A stretch of DNA of 64,000 bases, taken from Micromonospora sp. WMMD1082 (lineage in GTDB: Bacteria; Actinomycetota; Actinomycetes; Mycobacteriales; Micromonosporaceae). The first letter of the stretch is position 1; each line of letters starts with the position of its first letter. Under the pieces are notes generated by a model. It worked only from the letters and a program-made list of their open reading frames with translations. It searched no databases and was not told the DNA's origin. The DNA lies in the NCBI RefSeq assembly GCF_029626175.1, contig NZ_JARUBM010000002.1, positions 2,807,001 to 2,871,000 on the forward strand, written 5' to 3'. The position numbers and the translations under genes are program-made. Positions 26,633 through 36,183 of the stretch are shown here, piece after piece.

Positions 26633-29614
26633 TCAGGTCCCCAACTCCGCCGGACGCCCCTCGCTCTTCGGCTGGGTACGCGTCAACTCGGCGTGAATGA
26701 TCAACCGCTGATAGTTGTCGAACTTCGGGTTGCAGGTGGTCAGGGTCAGCATCCGTTTGGTCGGTTTCACGCCCGGCCGACCTGGCACCGGAGCCACCAC
26801 CTCGACCTGTGTCGGCCTGACGATCAGGCTCTCGGTGACCTGGTAGACGTACCACTCGGTGCGGCCCTCGACGAGGATCGGGTCACCGTTGCGCAGTTCG
26901 TCCAGCCGCCAGAAGGTGGCCCGGTTCCGGTGCCCGGCCACGGAGAAGTTGCCCACCTGGCCCGGCATGGCGCTGTCCGGGTAGTGGCCCGGCGCGTACC
27001 GGATGTCCTTCTGGCCGACGCCCTCGACCACGATCCATTCCTTGTCGAACTTCGGGATGTAGAGGCCCGCGATCGGCGTGCCCTGCACCGCCGGTCTGGG
27101 TGAGGCGGACGGGCTGGCCGACGCCGCCACCGTCGGATCCGGCTCGGGGGCCCAGACCTGCGCCAACTGCTCGCTCAGCTCGCCCTGGTGGGCGTCGACG
27201 ATCGCCGACTTGCCCCAGATCTCGTATCCCGCGAAGAGCAGCACCACCAGGCCGAAGGTGATCAACAGCTCGCCGCTGAACCGGAGGCCGGTGCGTACGC
27301 GGGACCAGAGCGACGGGCGGGTCAGCTCCGAGTAGACGCTCTTGTAGCCCTCACCTGTCTGGTGCGGACGCAGTTGCACCACCCGATCGCCCCGGCGCGG
27401 CTTCGGCGTCTCGGCGGGCTGGTCGGCGCCGTCGGCCGGCTCCTCGGTCGTCGGCGGCCGGGGCACGGCTCCCATCAGAGCGGTCGAGTCCATCGGGGGT
27501 GGGCTGGCCGGTCTGGCTCCGGTGACGGCCGGAATGAGCGCGGTGGCTCCCGGGTCGGCCGCCCGGTTCGGGGCGGCCTGCTGGTTCGGGGCGGCCTGCT
27601 GGTTCGGCTGGTTCGGTGCCGCCGGGTGGGCCTGCTGGTGCGGCCGGCCGGGGGTCGACGGGTGGGGCTGCTGGGCCGGCGCCACGGGCAGGCCCGTCGG
27701 GGCAGCCGCGCGGTCCGTTGCCGTCGGGTCGCCCGGAGTGACTGTCGACGCGGCCGGCGGGCTCGCCGCCGGAACGACCGTCGGGATCGGCCGGGTCGGA
27801 TCCGCCGCCCGGTCAACGGCCGGACGGTCACCCGCCGCCCGGTCACCACCGGCCGGACGACCGGCGGCTGCGGCGCCGCCGACCTTGGGCATCAGCGCGG
27901 TCGGCTCCTCGCCCGACCAGCCACCCCGGCCTGCGGCGCGATCTGCCGGCTGCCGTGGCGACTCGGCCTCGGCGGTGCCGCGGCCCGCCATCTGCCAGGA
28001 CGGTGCCGTCGGCGGCTGGCCGGGCAGCGCGTGGGGCGCTCCGTTCGCGGCCGGCCCGACCTGGGGCGGGTGCCCGTGACGCCCGTGCGGTGCTGCGGGC
28101 CCGCCCTGGTTCGCCTGGCCAGCCTGATTCGCCGGCCCCGGATGGTTCACCGGCCCAGCCAGGTTCGTCTGCCCGGGATGGGGTGCCTGCCCGCCGTACG
28201 CCGGCTGTCCGTACGCCGGCTGTCCGTAGGCCTGCCCGCCGTGCGGTGTGGCGGACTGCCCCGTTTGCGAAGACTGCGCTGAATGGCCGGCCGGGGGCGG
28301 CGTGGCCGGGCGCAGGCCAGCGGCGCCCGGCTGCCCGGCGCCGGGCTGCGCGAGGCCCGGCTGCGCGACGCCCGGCTGTGCGGTGCCCGGCTGTGCGGTG
28401 CCCGGGTGCGCGCTCCCCATGCCCGGCTGCGCGGTCCCGGTGCCGGGCTGCGCGGTCCTGGCGCTCTGCTGGGCGGTCCCGGTGCTGGGCTGCGCGGCGT
28501 TGTGGCTCGGCTGGGCGGTGCCGGCGGCCGACAGCGGAGCACCACCGTTTGGCTGGGCCGATCCGGCTCCAGGCCAGGTCGGGCCGGCGGCCGGCGGTGC
28601 CGGCGGCTGGGTGCCGGGCCAGGGCGCAGGCGTGCCGGTTCCCCCGGCGGCACCTGGCCGGCCCCCGTTGTCGGCCGGTGCCGACCTGCCCGGTGCGCCG
28701 GGCCCGGTGGCGGCCGCGTGACCGGGGTTCGCATCGCCGGGTCGGGTGCCGCTCGGCTGCGGCGCCCCGGCCGCGCCCCGGCTCGACTCGAACGCCCCGC
28801 GCCAGGGGGTCGGACCAACCGGAATGTCCGGTTGACCCGACGGCAGCGGTACGCCGTGCCACTGGTCGGCGCTCTCCGCGCCCTGCTGCCGCCGGCCGGG
28901 GTCGATGCCGCGACCCTGGTCCGCTGCCGGATCCCACTGGCCGGCCGTACGGCCGGGACCGGTCGAGCGGTCCGCGGAGGGCGGGGTGTCCCACTGGTTC
29001 GCGGAGTGGTCCACGGGCGGTGCCGGATCCCACTGGTTCGCGGTGCGGTCCACCGGCGGCGGGGTGTCCCACTGGTTCGCGGAGTGGTCTACCGGCGGTG
29101 CCGGATCCCACTGGTTCGCGGCACGGTCGGCGGGCGGTGCGGCGTCCCAGCGACCGGAGGTCGGGGTCTGCCGCTCCTGGCCGGGACCGGCACCCCGATG
29201 GTCGGTCGCCGGGCGGTCGGCGCGCTCCGGGCCGGGGGTCGCGGTCCAGCCGTCCGCGGTGCCGTTTCCGGCCGTCGACCGACCGGGCTGGTCCGCTGCC
29301 GGCGCGGTGTCCCACCGACCCGGGCCGGCGGGCGGGGCGGCGTCGGTGGACGCGTCGAAGCGGCCGGGGTTCGTCGGGCGCTGACTCTCCGGCAACCGGC
29401 CGGTGGCGGCCACCTGGTCGATCGGACGCGGGGGCACGGCCGGCGGTGAGTCGTACGGCGGCCGGGGCGACCCGGACCGGGTGGGCGGGACCGGGTCCGG
29501 CCACGCGCCCGCCGATCGGGGGGCCTTGGCGGGATCGTCCCGGTCGACCTTGGGCAGGAGGGCGGTGGGCTCGTCGGTCTGGTCGCGATGGCGACCGTCT
29601 GGCTGCTGGCTCAC
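26633..29614 (-). CDS. Class E sortase with a very long repetitive N-terminal region
   Basis: 993 residues from GTG 29614, with GAGG six bases upstream. Residues 1 to about 740 are Pro/Gln/Gly/Ala-rich and full of repeats ([13 protein letters not shown] type; AQPGTAQPG type). A membrane helix is at about 780-798 and the sortase domain is C-terminal: His895 in VAGHRN, Cys961 in TLTTCNPKF, Arg970 in YQRLI. The TLTTC signature marks class E. Typical class E sortases have about 200-350 residues, so the cytoplasmic extension is exceptional. Sortases attach surface proteins to peptidoglycan; no LAXTG substrate gene is in the window. The repeat sequence implies recent expansion. Confidence 0.87.
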   Translation of the reverse strand: MSQQPDGRHRDQTDEPTALLPKVDRDDPAKAPRSAGAWPDPVPPTRSGSPRPPYDSPPAVPPRPIDQVAATGRLPESQRPTNPGRFDASTDAAPPAGPGRWDTAPAADQPGRSTAGNGTADGWTATPGPERADRPATDHRGAGPGQERQTPTSGRWDAAPPADRAANQWDPAPPVDHSANQWDTPPPVDRTANQWDPAPPVDHSANQWDTPPSADRSTGPGRTAGQWDPAADQGRGIDPGRRQQGAESADQWHGVPLPSGQPDIPVGPTPWRGAFESSRGAAGAPQPSGTRPGDANPGHAAATGPGAPGRSAPADNGGRPGAAGGTGTPAPWPGTQPPAPPAAGPTWPGAGSAQPNGGAPLSAAGTAQPSHNAAQPSTGTAQQSARTAQPGTGTAQPGMGSAHPGTAQPGTAQPGVAQPGLAQPGAGQPGAAGLRPATPPPAGHSAQSSQTGQSATPHGGQAYGQPAYGQPAYGGQAPHPGQTNLAGPVNHPGPANQAGQANQGGPAAPHGRHGHPPQVGPAANGAPHALPGQPPTAPSWQMAGRGTAEAESPRQPADRAAGRGGWSGEEPTALMPKVGGAAAAGRPAGGDRAAGDRPAVDRAADPTRPIPTVVPAASPPAASTVTPGDPTATDRAAAPTGLPVAPAQQPHPSTPGRPHQQAHPAAPNQPNQQAAPNQQAAPNRAADPGATALIPAVTGARPASPPPMDSTALMGAVPRPPTTEEPADGADQPAETPKPRRGDRVVQLRPHQTGEGYKSVYSELTRPSLWSRVRTGLRFSGELLITFGLVVLLFAGYEIWGKSAIVDAHQGELSEQLAQVWAPEPDPTVAASASPSASPRPAVQGTPIAGLYIPKFDKEWIVVEGVGQKDIRYAPGHYPDSAMPGQVGNFSVAGHRNRATFWRLDELRNGDPILVEGRTEWYVYQVTESLIVRPTQVEVVAPVPGRPGVKPTKRMLTLTTCNPKFDNYQRLIIHAELTRTQPKSEGRPAELGT
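28318..28510. repeat. Short-period repeat coding for AQPG-type motifs in the sortase N-terminus
   Basis: Reiterated GGCTG(C/T)GCGG-like units of mostly 15 or 18 bp, encoding strings of TAQPG and AQPGV/L/A on the minus strand. The frame is kept throughout. Confidence 0.75.
28981..29136. repeat. Four 39-bp tandem repeats in the sortase gene
   Basis: CACTGGTTCGCG recurs at 28992, 29031, 29070 and 29109, exactly 39 bp apart. Each unit encodes 13 residues of the type ANQWD(P/T)(A/P)PPVD(H/R)(S/T) on the minus strand; alternate units are more alike, so the higher-order unit is 78 bp. Confidence 0.88.
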
Positions 29615-29642
29615 TGTGGCCTCACTGCGGCACGCTCGGGCC

Positions 29643-30443
29643 TCACTGCGGCACCCTCGCCGAACGCAAGGTGGTGGAATCCTCGAACGCGGGCACGGTG
29701 ACGGTGCCAGGAGTCTCTGAGTAGCCGAGCTGGTAGTTGTCGACCGCGTCCCTGAACCACCGGACTCCCTCGGAAACGGCGAGGGCCTGCCGAAGTGCGG
29801 CGGGATCGCCAATTGCTACGATCTTGAAAGGTGGGGAGTACACCCGCCCGTGCAGCAGCAGGGTGTTACCCACGCAGCGTACCGCGCTGGTTGCCAGCAC
29901 GCGGACGTTCATGATTGACATCGCCTCGGCGCCGCCGGCCCACAGGGCGTTCACCACCGCCTGGACATCGCCCTGGTGGACGACCAGGTCATCATTGGTG
30001 GCACCTTCGGGCAGGTTGCTGAGCTGCGGCGCGTCGTTGAGCTCGACGGTCAACCCGGGGCCGGTGAGCGCGGTGAAGCCGGCCGCGGTCCGGCTGGCGG
30101 CGGCCCGTTCCTGCTGCTCCTTGATCGGGCCGTCGGAGTCGGCGAGGACGGCCGTACGGCTCTCGACCTCCCCCCGCAGCGTGGCGGCGCGCTTCTCGTT
30201 CGTCGCCACCTGCTCGCGGCGGTCCTCGATCAGCTCGGTGAGCTGGGGCCGTCGGTCCTCGCGCAGGGCGGTACCGCCGGCGGTGGTGGCCGTGGTGGTG
30301 AAGAGCAGCCCGGCCGCGAGGGCGATCAACGGCACGCCGACCGACCAACCCGGCCGGCGTTGGCGTGGCCGCCCGGGCAGCAACCCGGCGACGAGTCGCC
30401 GCAGCGCCTTCTGCCACGACGCCGCGCCGGACGTGTACTCCAC
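29643..30443 (-). CDS. DUF881 family membrane-anchored protein
   Basis: 266 residues; GTG at 30443 preceded by AGGGGGG. A basic N-terminus, one membrane helix (about 34-56), a coiled-coil stretch ([20 protein letters not shown] onwards, about 62-118) and the DUF881 domain (about 122-250) with [32 protein letters not shown] and [18 protein letters not shown]881 proteins accompany crgA and division genes in actinobacteria, and a divisome role is inferred from that. It is divergent from crgA, with 224 bp between. Confidence 0.9.
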   Translation of the reverse strand: MEYTSGAASWQKALRRLVAGLLPGRPRQRRPGWSVGVPLIALAAGLLFTTTATTAGGTALREDRRPQLTELIEDRREQVATNEKRAATLRGEVESRTAVLADSDGPIKEQQERAAASRTAAGFTALTGPGLTVELNDAPQLSNLPEGATNDDLVVHQGDVQAVVNALWAGGAEAMSIMNVRVLATSAVRCVGNTLLLHGRVYSPPFKIVAIGDPAALRQALAVSEGVRWFRDAVDNYQLGYSETPGTVTVPAFEDSTTLRSARVPQ

Positions 30444-30667
30444 GGACCGTCCCCCCTTGTCCTCGTGCTCCGCTGCCGCCCCGACGCCGGCCGGTGCGCG
30501 CCGGAGCGACGCTGCTTTCCGGTGCTGCCCGGCACCGGTCTGGCCCCATTCGTGGATTGAACGGGTCTTCCGGACTACGCTAGCTGTCGAACATTATTGG
30601 CCATGGACCGTCGCCCTCGCGCCCGGTTGTCAGGCCGGACGAGGTCGTAACCCCTCTGGAGAGCGCC

Positions 30668-30931
30668 GTGCCCAAGTCTCAGGTCCGCAAGAAGAAGGTG
30701 TACACCCCGCCCACCGATGTCCGCCCGACGGCGACAGCGGCGACGCGGAAGCCCAGCCCGATGTGGCTGCCGATCCTGGCGGTGTCGCTGATCGTCTTCG
30801 GCATCGGCTGGCTGGTGGTCTACTACCTCTCCGAGCAGCGGTGGCCGGTGATGGAGCTGGGCTACTGGAACCTGGCGGTGGGCTTCGGCGCGATGGTCGC
30901 CTCCCTGATCGTGCTCTCCCGCTGGCGCTGA
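30668..30931 (+). CDS. crgA: Cell division protein CrgA
   Basis: 87 residues; GTG start with GGAGAG upstream. It matches CrgA: a basic N-terminus (MPKSQVRKKKVYTPP) and two membrane helices (about 33-53, WLPILAVSLIVFGIGWLVVYY, and about 64-83). CrgA recruits or stabilises divisome proteins (FtsZ-, FtsQ-, PBP-interacting) and in Streptomyces restrains FtsZ-ring formation. Its place beside DUF881/sortase/trpG is the standard actinobacterial arrangement. Confidence 0.95.
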   Translation: MPKSQVRKKKVYTPPTDVRPTATAATRKPSPMWLPILAVSLIVFGIGWLVVYYLSEQRWPVMELGYWNLAVGFGAMVASLIVLSRWR

Positions 30932-31048
30932 TCCGCGGGTCGATGGCCCTGACCGCCGGCGGGCCCCCGAGGGCCGGCCGAGCGGAAGTCCCGGCCGCCT
31001 CCTAGGGTGTGCGCAGGGCAGCGTGGCCCGGGTGCGAGAAGACTCACG

Positions 31049-31062
31049 TTACTGCTGGGTAA
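31049..31062. promoter_or_regulatory. TTACT-N4-GGTAA operator upstream of the etfD-like gene
   Basis: TTACTGCTGGGTAA, flanked by G and C to give the 16-bp quasi-palindrome GTTAC-N6-GTAAC. It lies 147 bp before the etfD start in a 278-bp intergenic stretch. The same pattern occurs upstream of the FadE5-like gene at 46023. Its spacing fits a TetR-type or FadR-type dimer; the regulator is not in the window. Confidence 0.6.
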
Positions 31063-31209
31063 CCTTGCGCGTAGGCTGCACTGCATGACCGAGCGGAGCG
31101 AGGTCATCGACCGGTCAGGTTGAGGTGCGGCGACGGTCGGGTCGACCGACCCCTGCCGCCGACCCGGTCGCCGCGCGCTCGACAGGCAGCAGACCGGGAG
31201 GCCAACTCG

Positions 31210-33441
31210 ATGGGCAGCGTCCAGATCGTCACCACGATCCTCGCGGCCGCCATCACCGCCGTGGCGGTGTGGCTTGCGGTACGCGCGGTCTCGAAGATGG
31301 TGGCCGTCATCCGGCTGGGTCAGCCCGACCCGACCCGGTTCGGCGACAAGGGCAGCCGTACGAAGACCATGCTCGCGGAGACCGCCGGGCACACCCGGAT
31401 GCTCCGCTGGAGCGTGGTGGGTGCGGCCCACTGGTTCGTGATGGTCGGCTTCGTCGTGCTGTCGCTGCTGGTGCTCGAGGCGTACTTCGAGGTGGTCTCC
31501 ACCACCGGTGGCCTGCCGCTGATCGGCGGCTGGACGCTCTACGGCCTGGTGACCGAGTGGATCGGCATCCTGGGTGTCGTCGGCATCGGGGTGCTGATCG
31601 CCATCCGGCTGGCGAACCGGCCGAACCGGGCGGGACGCCGGTCGCGGTTCGTCGGCTCCACCATGTGGCAGGGCTACTTCGTCGAGGCGGTCGTCCTCGC
31701 CGTACTGATCATGGGTTTCCTGATCCGCGGTTTCAAGGTGGCCACCGACCACTTCGAGTACCCGACCTGGGCCACCCCGCTCAGTCACGCGGTCGGCTCG
31801 ACGCTGCCGGCCTGGGAGGACGGCGTCAGCGTCGCCGCCCTCATCAAGATCGCGATCTCGATGACCTGGCTCATCGTGATCTCGCTGAACGTGACGATGG
31901 GTGTCGCCTGGCACCGCTTCCTCGCCTTCCCCAACATCTTCTTCAAGCGGCAGCCGGGCGCGGCCGGCTCGGGTCTCGGCGCGCTGCGGCCGATGATGAG
32001 CGACGGCAAGCCGCTGGACTTCGAGGAGGCGGACCCGGAGAAGGATCAGTTCGGGGTCGCCCACGTCGAGCAGTTCACCTGGAAGGGCCTGCTGGACTTC
32101 AGCACCTGCACCGAGTGCGGCCGGTGCCAGTCGCAGTGCCCGGCCTGGAACACCGCCAAGCCGCTGTCACCGAAGTTGCTGGTGCTCAGCCTGCGCGACC
32201 ACGCGTACGCCAAGGCGCCCTACCTGCTGGCCGGCGGCGGCAAGGACCTCACCGGCGAGGAGAAGGCCACCGCCGCCCAGCTTGCCCACCTCGACGTGCT
32301 GGCACTCGCCGAGGCGGAGAAGCCGCTGATCGGTGACGCCGAGTCCGGTGGTGTGATCGATCCGGACGTGCTCTGGTCGTGCACCACCTGCGGCGCCTGC
32401 GTGGAGCAGTGCCCGGTGGACATCGAGCACGTCGACCACATCGTCGACATGCGTCGCTACCAGGTGCTCATCGAGTCGAGCTTCCCGTCCGAGGCCGGTG
32501 TGATGCTGCGCAACCTGGAGAACAAGGGCAACCCGTGGGGTGCCCCGCCGAACACCCGGGAGGACTGGACCAAGGGCCTCGACTTCGAGGTGCCCCGGGT
32601 CGGCGAGGTCGACGACTTCGAGTACCTGTTCTGGGTGGGCTGTGCCGGCGCGTTCGAGGACCGGGCCAAGAAGACCACCCGGGCGGTGGCCACGCTGCTG
32701 AACGAGGCGGGCGTCTCCTTCGCCATCCTCGGCGAGGGCGAGACCTGCACGGGCGACCCGGCCCGCCGGATCGGCAACGAGTTCGTCTTCCAGATGCTCG
32801 CCCAGCAGAACGTCGAGACCCTCAACGAGGCGTTCGAGGGCCGGGAGAAAGCAACGCGCAAGATCGTCGCCACCTGCCCGCACTGCTTCAACACCCTGGG
32901 CAACGAGTACGGCCAGCTGGGCGGCGAGTTCGAGGTGGTGCACCACACCCAGCTGCTGGCACACCTGGTCGGCACCGGCCGGCTCACCCCGGTGCAGCCG
33001 ATCGACGGCGGGGTGACCTACCACGACCCGTGCTACCTCGGCCGGCACAACCGGGTCTTCACCCCACCGCGCGAGGTGCTCGGCGCGGCCCTCAATGGCG
33101 GCCAGAACGGCGCAGCCGGCGCGGGCCGTGACGGCGGCCTGGTCGAGATGCCACGCAACAGCGAACGCTCCTTCTGCTGCGGCGCCGGTGGCGCCCGGAT
33201 GTGGATGGAGGAGCGGATCGGCAAGCGGATCAACGTGGACCGGGTCGAGGAGGCCATGTCCACCGGGGCGAGGACGGTCGCCGTCGGCTGCCCGTTCTGC
33301 TCCACGATGCTCAACGACGGGGTGAACGGCAAGGGCGCCGGCGAGCAGGTCGAGGTGGTCGACGTCGCGAGCGTCCTGCTCCGTTCGGTCCGCCCCGAGC
33401 AGGCCGCGGGCGCCGAGGAGAACGCGCCGGTCGCCGGCTGA
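31210..33441 (+). CDS. etfD: Membrane iron-sulfur oxidoreductase, EtfD-like (ETF:quinone electron transfer)
   Basis: 743 residues from ATG 31210 with GGGAGG upstream. Five or six membrane helices in residues 1-260 resemble a cytochrome/NarI-type module. Then come two 4Fe-4S motifs (CTECGRCQSQC from about residue 300, CTTCGACVEQC from about 391) and CCG-type cysteine-rich regions (CPHCFNTLGNEY, HDPCYLGRHN, CCGAGGARMW, GCPFCSTML). This is the heterodisulfide-reductase-like architecture of mycobacterial EtfD (Rv0338c), which accepts electrons from acyl-CoA dehydrogenases through ETF. It shares an upstream motif with the FadE5-like gene at 46 kb. It is somewhat shorter than the mycobacterial protein. 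Confidence 0.88.
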   Translation: MGSVQIVTTILAAAITAVAVWLAVRAVSKMVAVIRLGQPDPTRFGDKGSRTKTMLAETAGHTRMLRWSVVGAAHWFVMVGFVVLSLLVLEAYFEVVSTTGGLPLIGGWTLYGLVTEWIGILGVVGIGVLIAIRLANRPNRAGRRSRFVGSTMWQGYFVEAVVLAVLIMGFLIRGFKVATDHFEYPTWATPLSHAVGSTLPAWEDGVSVAALIKIAISMTWLIVISLNVTMGVAWHRFLAFPNIFFKRQPGAAGSGLGALRPMMSDGKPLDFEEADPEKDQFGVAHVEQFTWKGLLDFSTCTECGRCQSQCPAWNTAKPLSPKLLVLSLRDHAYAKAPYLLAGGGKDLTGEEKATAAQLAHLDVLALAEAEKPLIGDAESGGVIDPDVLWSCTTCGACVEQCPVDIEHVDHIVDMRRYQVLIESSFPSEAGVMLRNLENKGNPWGAPPNTREDWTKGLDFEVPRVGEVDDFEYLFWVGCAGAFEDRAKKTTRAVATLLNEAGVSFAILGEGETCTGDPARRIGNEFVFQMLAQQNVETLNEAFEGREKATRKIVATCPHCFNTLGNEYGQLGGEFEVVHHTQLLAHLVGTGRLTPVQPIDGGVTYHDPCYLGRHNRVFTPPREVLGAALNGGQNGAAGAGRDGGLVEMPRNSERSFCCGAGGARMWMEERIGKRINVDRVEEAMSTGARTVAVGCPFCSTMLNDGVNGKGAGEQVEVVDVASVLLRSVRPEQAAGAEENAPVAG

Positions 33442-33457
33442 CCGATGGCGTACGCGA

Positions 33458-33489
33458 GCGCGGCGGCACCCGCACCGGTGCCGCCGCGC
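33458..33489 (+). terminator. Terminator after the etfD-like gene
   Basis: A perfect 13-bp stem (GCGCGGCGGCACC with its complement) and a 6-nt loop, 16 bp after the stop, followed by CGCTTTGGCATTT, one of the few terminators here with some T richness. Confidence 0.85.
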
Positions 33490-33508
33490 CGCTTTGGCAT
33501 TTACGAAC

Positions 33509-33520
33509 GTAACTGTAACG
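33509..33520 (+). promoter_or_regulatory. GTAAC direct repeat upstream of the first NlpC/P60 gene
   Basis: GTAACTGTAACG contains two GTAAC units six bases apart, 176 bp upstream of the hydrolase start. GTAAC-like direct repeats are reported for the wall-stress regulator MtrA in actinobacteria, so this is a candidate site. No riboswitch-like conserved elements are seen in this leader. Confidence 0.3.
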
Positions 33521-33695
33521 AATTGGCCGACACCCTTTGTGTGCGACCGGTCGCGCAAAGGTGAATGATCCGTTGGTCGCCTTGATTCCGTACGGCGGCT
33601 TCCCTAATGTGAGGCACCGACCGTCGCGGGTCGTCTGTCTCGCCTCCTACCGTTCGCGGGACGCCCGGTGGTCGGTTGCAAAGGAGTCGCTGCCG

Positions 33696-34700
33696 GTGGC
33701 AACCATGCCCCTTCATCGTCATGCGCCGGGACGATCCCGTCCGGGCGGGCTGCGCAGGGCCGCCCGCCAACTGGTCGTTCTGGTCGCCGCCGCCGCGGTC
33801 GGTGCCGGCCTGCTCGCCGCCCCCGCGTACGCCGAGCCCTCGGTCGACGAGATCGAGGCGCAGATCGACAAGCAGTGGCAGAAGCTGGAGCCCACCATCG
33901 AGCAGTACAACAAGGTGCGCGCTCAGCTGAGGGTCAACCGGCAGAAGTCGGCGGACCTGCAGAAGAAGATCCAGCCGCTGGCCCTGGAATCCGAGCTGGC
34001 GATGAACCGGGTGGCCGATCTCGCTTCCCGCTACTACATCACCGGCCCGTCCCAGGAACTCGGCGCGGTGCTGCTCAACGCGAAGCCCGACGAGCTCGGC
34101 GAGCAGATGGCCCTCCTCGACCGGCTCGCCGCGCAGGAGCGTCGAGAGCTTGATGGCGTCATGAAGATCCGGAAGAAGTACGACGACCAGAAGGCCAAGC
34201 TCGACGCGTTGATCGCCGACCAGGAGGCGAAGGAAAAGCAACTGGCGGCGAAGAAGAAGCAGATCGACGGCGAGATCAAGCGGCTTGAGCGGTCGTTGCC
34301 GGTGACCACGGTGAAGACCACCAACTGCCCGACCATCAACGGTGTCGTCAGCGCCGCGGCGCGGACCGCCATCAAGACGGCGTGCGAGCAGGTCGGCAAG
34401 CCGTACGTCTGGGGAGCCACCGGGCCGAACTCGTTCGACTGCTCGGGCCTGACCCAGTACGCGTACAAGGCCGCCGGCATCTACCTCACCCACTACACCG
34501 GTGCCCAGTGGAACGAGGGCAAGGCCATCTCCCGGGCCGACGCCCGCCCCGGCGATCTCGTCTTCTTCCGCAGCGACGTGAGCCACGTCGGGATCTATCT
34601 GGGCAACAACCAGATGGTCCACGCGGCACGGGCCGGCAAGCCGGTCAACGTCTCTCCGATCACGACCATGCCGGTGGCCGGCTTCCGTCGCCCCGGCTGA
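33696..34700 (+). CDS. Secreted NlpC/P60 peptidoglycan hydrolase with coiled coil (RipA-like)
   Basis: 334 residues from GTG 33696 with AAGGAG nine bases upstream. A signal peptide (residues 1-47, ending PAYA), a long coiled coil (about 50-195) and a C-terminal NlpC/P60 domain (about 218-334) with Cys249 in NSFDCSGLTQYA, His297 in DVSHVGIYLG and the following HAARAGKPV. It cleaves stem peptides, probably for daughter-cell separation. The coiled coil may hold the enzyme inactive or bind an activator (an FtsX/EnvC-type analogy). A paralogue lies directly downstream. Confidence 0.93.
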   Translation: MATMPLHRHAPGRSRPGGLRRAARQLVVLVAAAAVGAGLLAAPAYAEPSVDEIEAQIDKQWQKLEPTIEQYNKVRAQLRVNRQKSADLQKKIQPLALESELAMNRVADLASRYYITGPSQELGAVLLNAKPDELGEQMALLDRLAAQERRELDGVMKIRKKYDDQKAKLDALIADQEAKEKQLAAKKKQIDGEIKRLERSLPVTTVKTTNCPTINGVVSAAARTAIKTACEQVGKPYVWGATGPNSFDCSGLTQYAYKAAGIYLTHYTGAQWNEGKAISRADARPGDLVFFRSDVSHVGIYLGNNQMVHAARAGKPVNVSPITTMPVAGFRRPG

Positions 34701-34766
34701 GTAGTCGACGGACAGCGCCGCTGAGGCTCGGCGGTCGACGCCGCTGAGCGGGCGCGCAGGAACGCC

Positions 34767-34800
34767 CGAGGGCCCCCGGTCAAGTTGCCGGGGGCCCTCG
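34767..34800 (+). terminator. Terminator between the two NlpC/P60 genes
   Basis: A perfect 13-bp stem (CGAGGGCCCCCGG with its complement) and an 8-nt loop, 66 bp after the first hydrolase stop. It separates that gene from the riboswitch-controlled second one. Confidence 0.88.
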
Positions 34801-34926
34801 TCGCTGTCGGATGTCAGCACCGACAGTGACGGTGCGGATCTGTTGCGTATCGACGCCGATCGTCCCTACGCTGGGCAATCGTCGGCCCGGTAGCAGATCC
34901 GCCCACCGGGGCGGTAACGGTCCGAC

Positions 34927-35041
34927 ACCGTCGAGTCGCTTCCGAGCGAGCCGGGGACCCAGGTACCCGGGGTGAATCCGCGATCGTCGCGGTAGGGCGC
35001 CCCCTCCCCGCCCGAACCCGTCAGCTAACCCGGTAGGCGGT
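34927..35041 (+). promoter_or_regulatory. ydaO/yuaA-type c-di-AMP riboswitch
   Basis: The leader carries the conserved segments of the ydaO/yuaA aptamer in order: GCCGGGGACCC, GGGGTGAATCCG, GGTAGGG, CCCGAACCCGTCAGCTAACC and GGTAGGCGG. P1 can form between ACCGTC (34927-34932) and GGCGGT (35036-35041). The class binds c-di-AMP and usually turns expression off. In actinobacteria it precedes wall-hydrolase genes such as rpfA and NlpC/P60. The aptamer ends 25 bases before the GTG start and the ribosome site lies just past P1, so a translational or short terminator switch is possible. Together with the terminator it accounts for 34701-35066. Confidence 0.88.
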
Positions 35042-35066
35042 ATGGGAAGAAGGAGTACGGAGCCCG

Positions 35067-36107
35067 GTGGCACACCATGCCCCGCGGCCACCGTCGCAGC
35101 GGCCCGCCTTGCCGGGCCGCCCGCCGGATGCGCCGCGTTTCCGCTGGTACCGCTGCACCACCGCACTTGCCGCACTCGCCGCGACCGCCGTGATCCTGAC
35201 CGGTGGCGCGGCAGCGGCCCAGGCCGATCCGACGGTCGCCGACATCGAGCGCCAGATCGACGAGGACTGGAACCGGCTCGAACCCGTCATCGAACGGCAC
35301 AACGCCACCCGACAGGACCTGGCCGCGAAGCGGCGGCAGGCCGACGCCCTCGCCGCCCGGATGGCACCACTGGAACGCCAGGTGGACGAGGCGATGGACC
35401 GGGTCGGCCGGCTGGCCGCCGGGGCGTACAAGGGAGAGCAGGTACGGGCCGTCAACACCCTGCTGGGCAGCCGGTCGCCGGGCGAGGTCATCGAACAGCT
35501 CGGCCTGCTCGACCGCTACGCCCGCTACCAGCAGGAGGACGTGCGGCACGCGAGTGGCCTGCGCGACGAACTCGCCGCCGCCAAGGCCGGACTGGACCGC
35601 ACCATCAACCAACTGGCCCGCACCGAGGCCGAACTCGCGGAGAAGCGGCGGCAGATCGACGCCGAGATCGACCGGTTGCAGCGGCTGCGCACCCAGGCGT
35701 ACGGCCGGGGGAGCGGTGGCCCGCTGCGACCTGCGCCCTGCCCGGCCGGCTATCCCGGCGGGCCGGCCGGCGAGGCGGTCACGTTCGCCTGCGCCCAGAT
35801 CGGCAAGCCGTACTCCTGGGGTGCCGAGGGGCCGAACGCGTACGACTGCTCCGGGCTGATGCTGGCCTCGTGGGCGCGGGCCGGGGTGGCGCTGCCGCAC
35901 AACGCGGCGCGGCAGCGTCAGGTCACCGCCTCGGTCAGCCGCAGCGCGCTGCGCCCGGGCGACCTCGTCTTCTACTACCGGGACCTGCACCACGTCGGCA
36001 TGTACGTCGGTGGTGGCTGGGTGGTGCACGCCTCCCGCGCGGGTCAGCCGGTGAAGATGAAGCGGCTGGACGGCAGCCCCATCCACAGCTTCGGCCGGCC
36101 CGGCTGA
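35067..36107 (+). CDS. Secreted NlpC/P60 hydrolase under c-di-AMP riboswitch control
   Basis: 346 residues; GTG 35067 with AAGGAG 11 bases upstream. A signal peptide (residues about 1-53, ending AAAQA), a coiled coil (about 55-215), then an NlpC/P60 domain (about 230-346) with Cys261 in NAYDCSGLMLAS, His309 in LHHVGMYVG and HASRAGQPV. A paralogue of the preceding hydrolase with the same layout. The riboswitch ties its level to c-di-AMP, a signal of wall stress and osmolarity. Confidence 0.93.
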   Translation: MAHHAPRPPSQRPALPGRPPDAPRFRWYRCTTALAALAATAVILTGGAAAAQADPTVADIERQIDEDWNRLEPVIERHNATRQDLAAKRRQADALAARMAPLERQVDEAMDRVGRLAAGAYKGEQVRAVNTLLGSRSPGEVIEQLGLLDRYARYQQEDVRHASGLRDELAAAKAGLDRTINQLARTEAELAEKRRQIDAEIDRLQRLRTQAYGRGSGGPLRPAPCPAGYPGGPAGEAVTFACAQIGKPYSWGAEGPNAYDCSGLMLASWARAGVALPHNAARQRQVTASVSRSALRPGDLVFYYRDLHHVGMYVGGGWVVHASRAGQPVKMKRLDGSPIHSFGRPG

Positions 36108-36183
36108 GGCGTTCGGGCGTACGACGGTGGGGCCTGCGCGATCCCGGTGCGGGCCCCGCTGGCGGCGGCTGACCGCGGCGGGG

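Noticed and set aside
33458..33695. A second c-di-AMP riboswitch before the first NlpC/P60 gene
   Set aside because: None of the conserved GGGGACCC, GGTGAATC or GTCAGCTAAC blocks are present.
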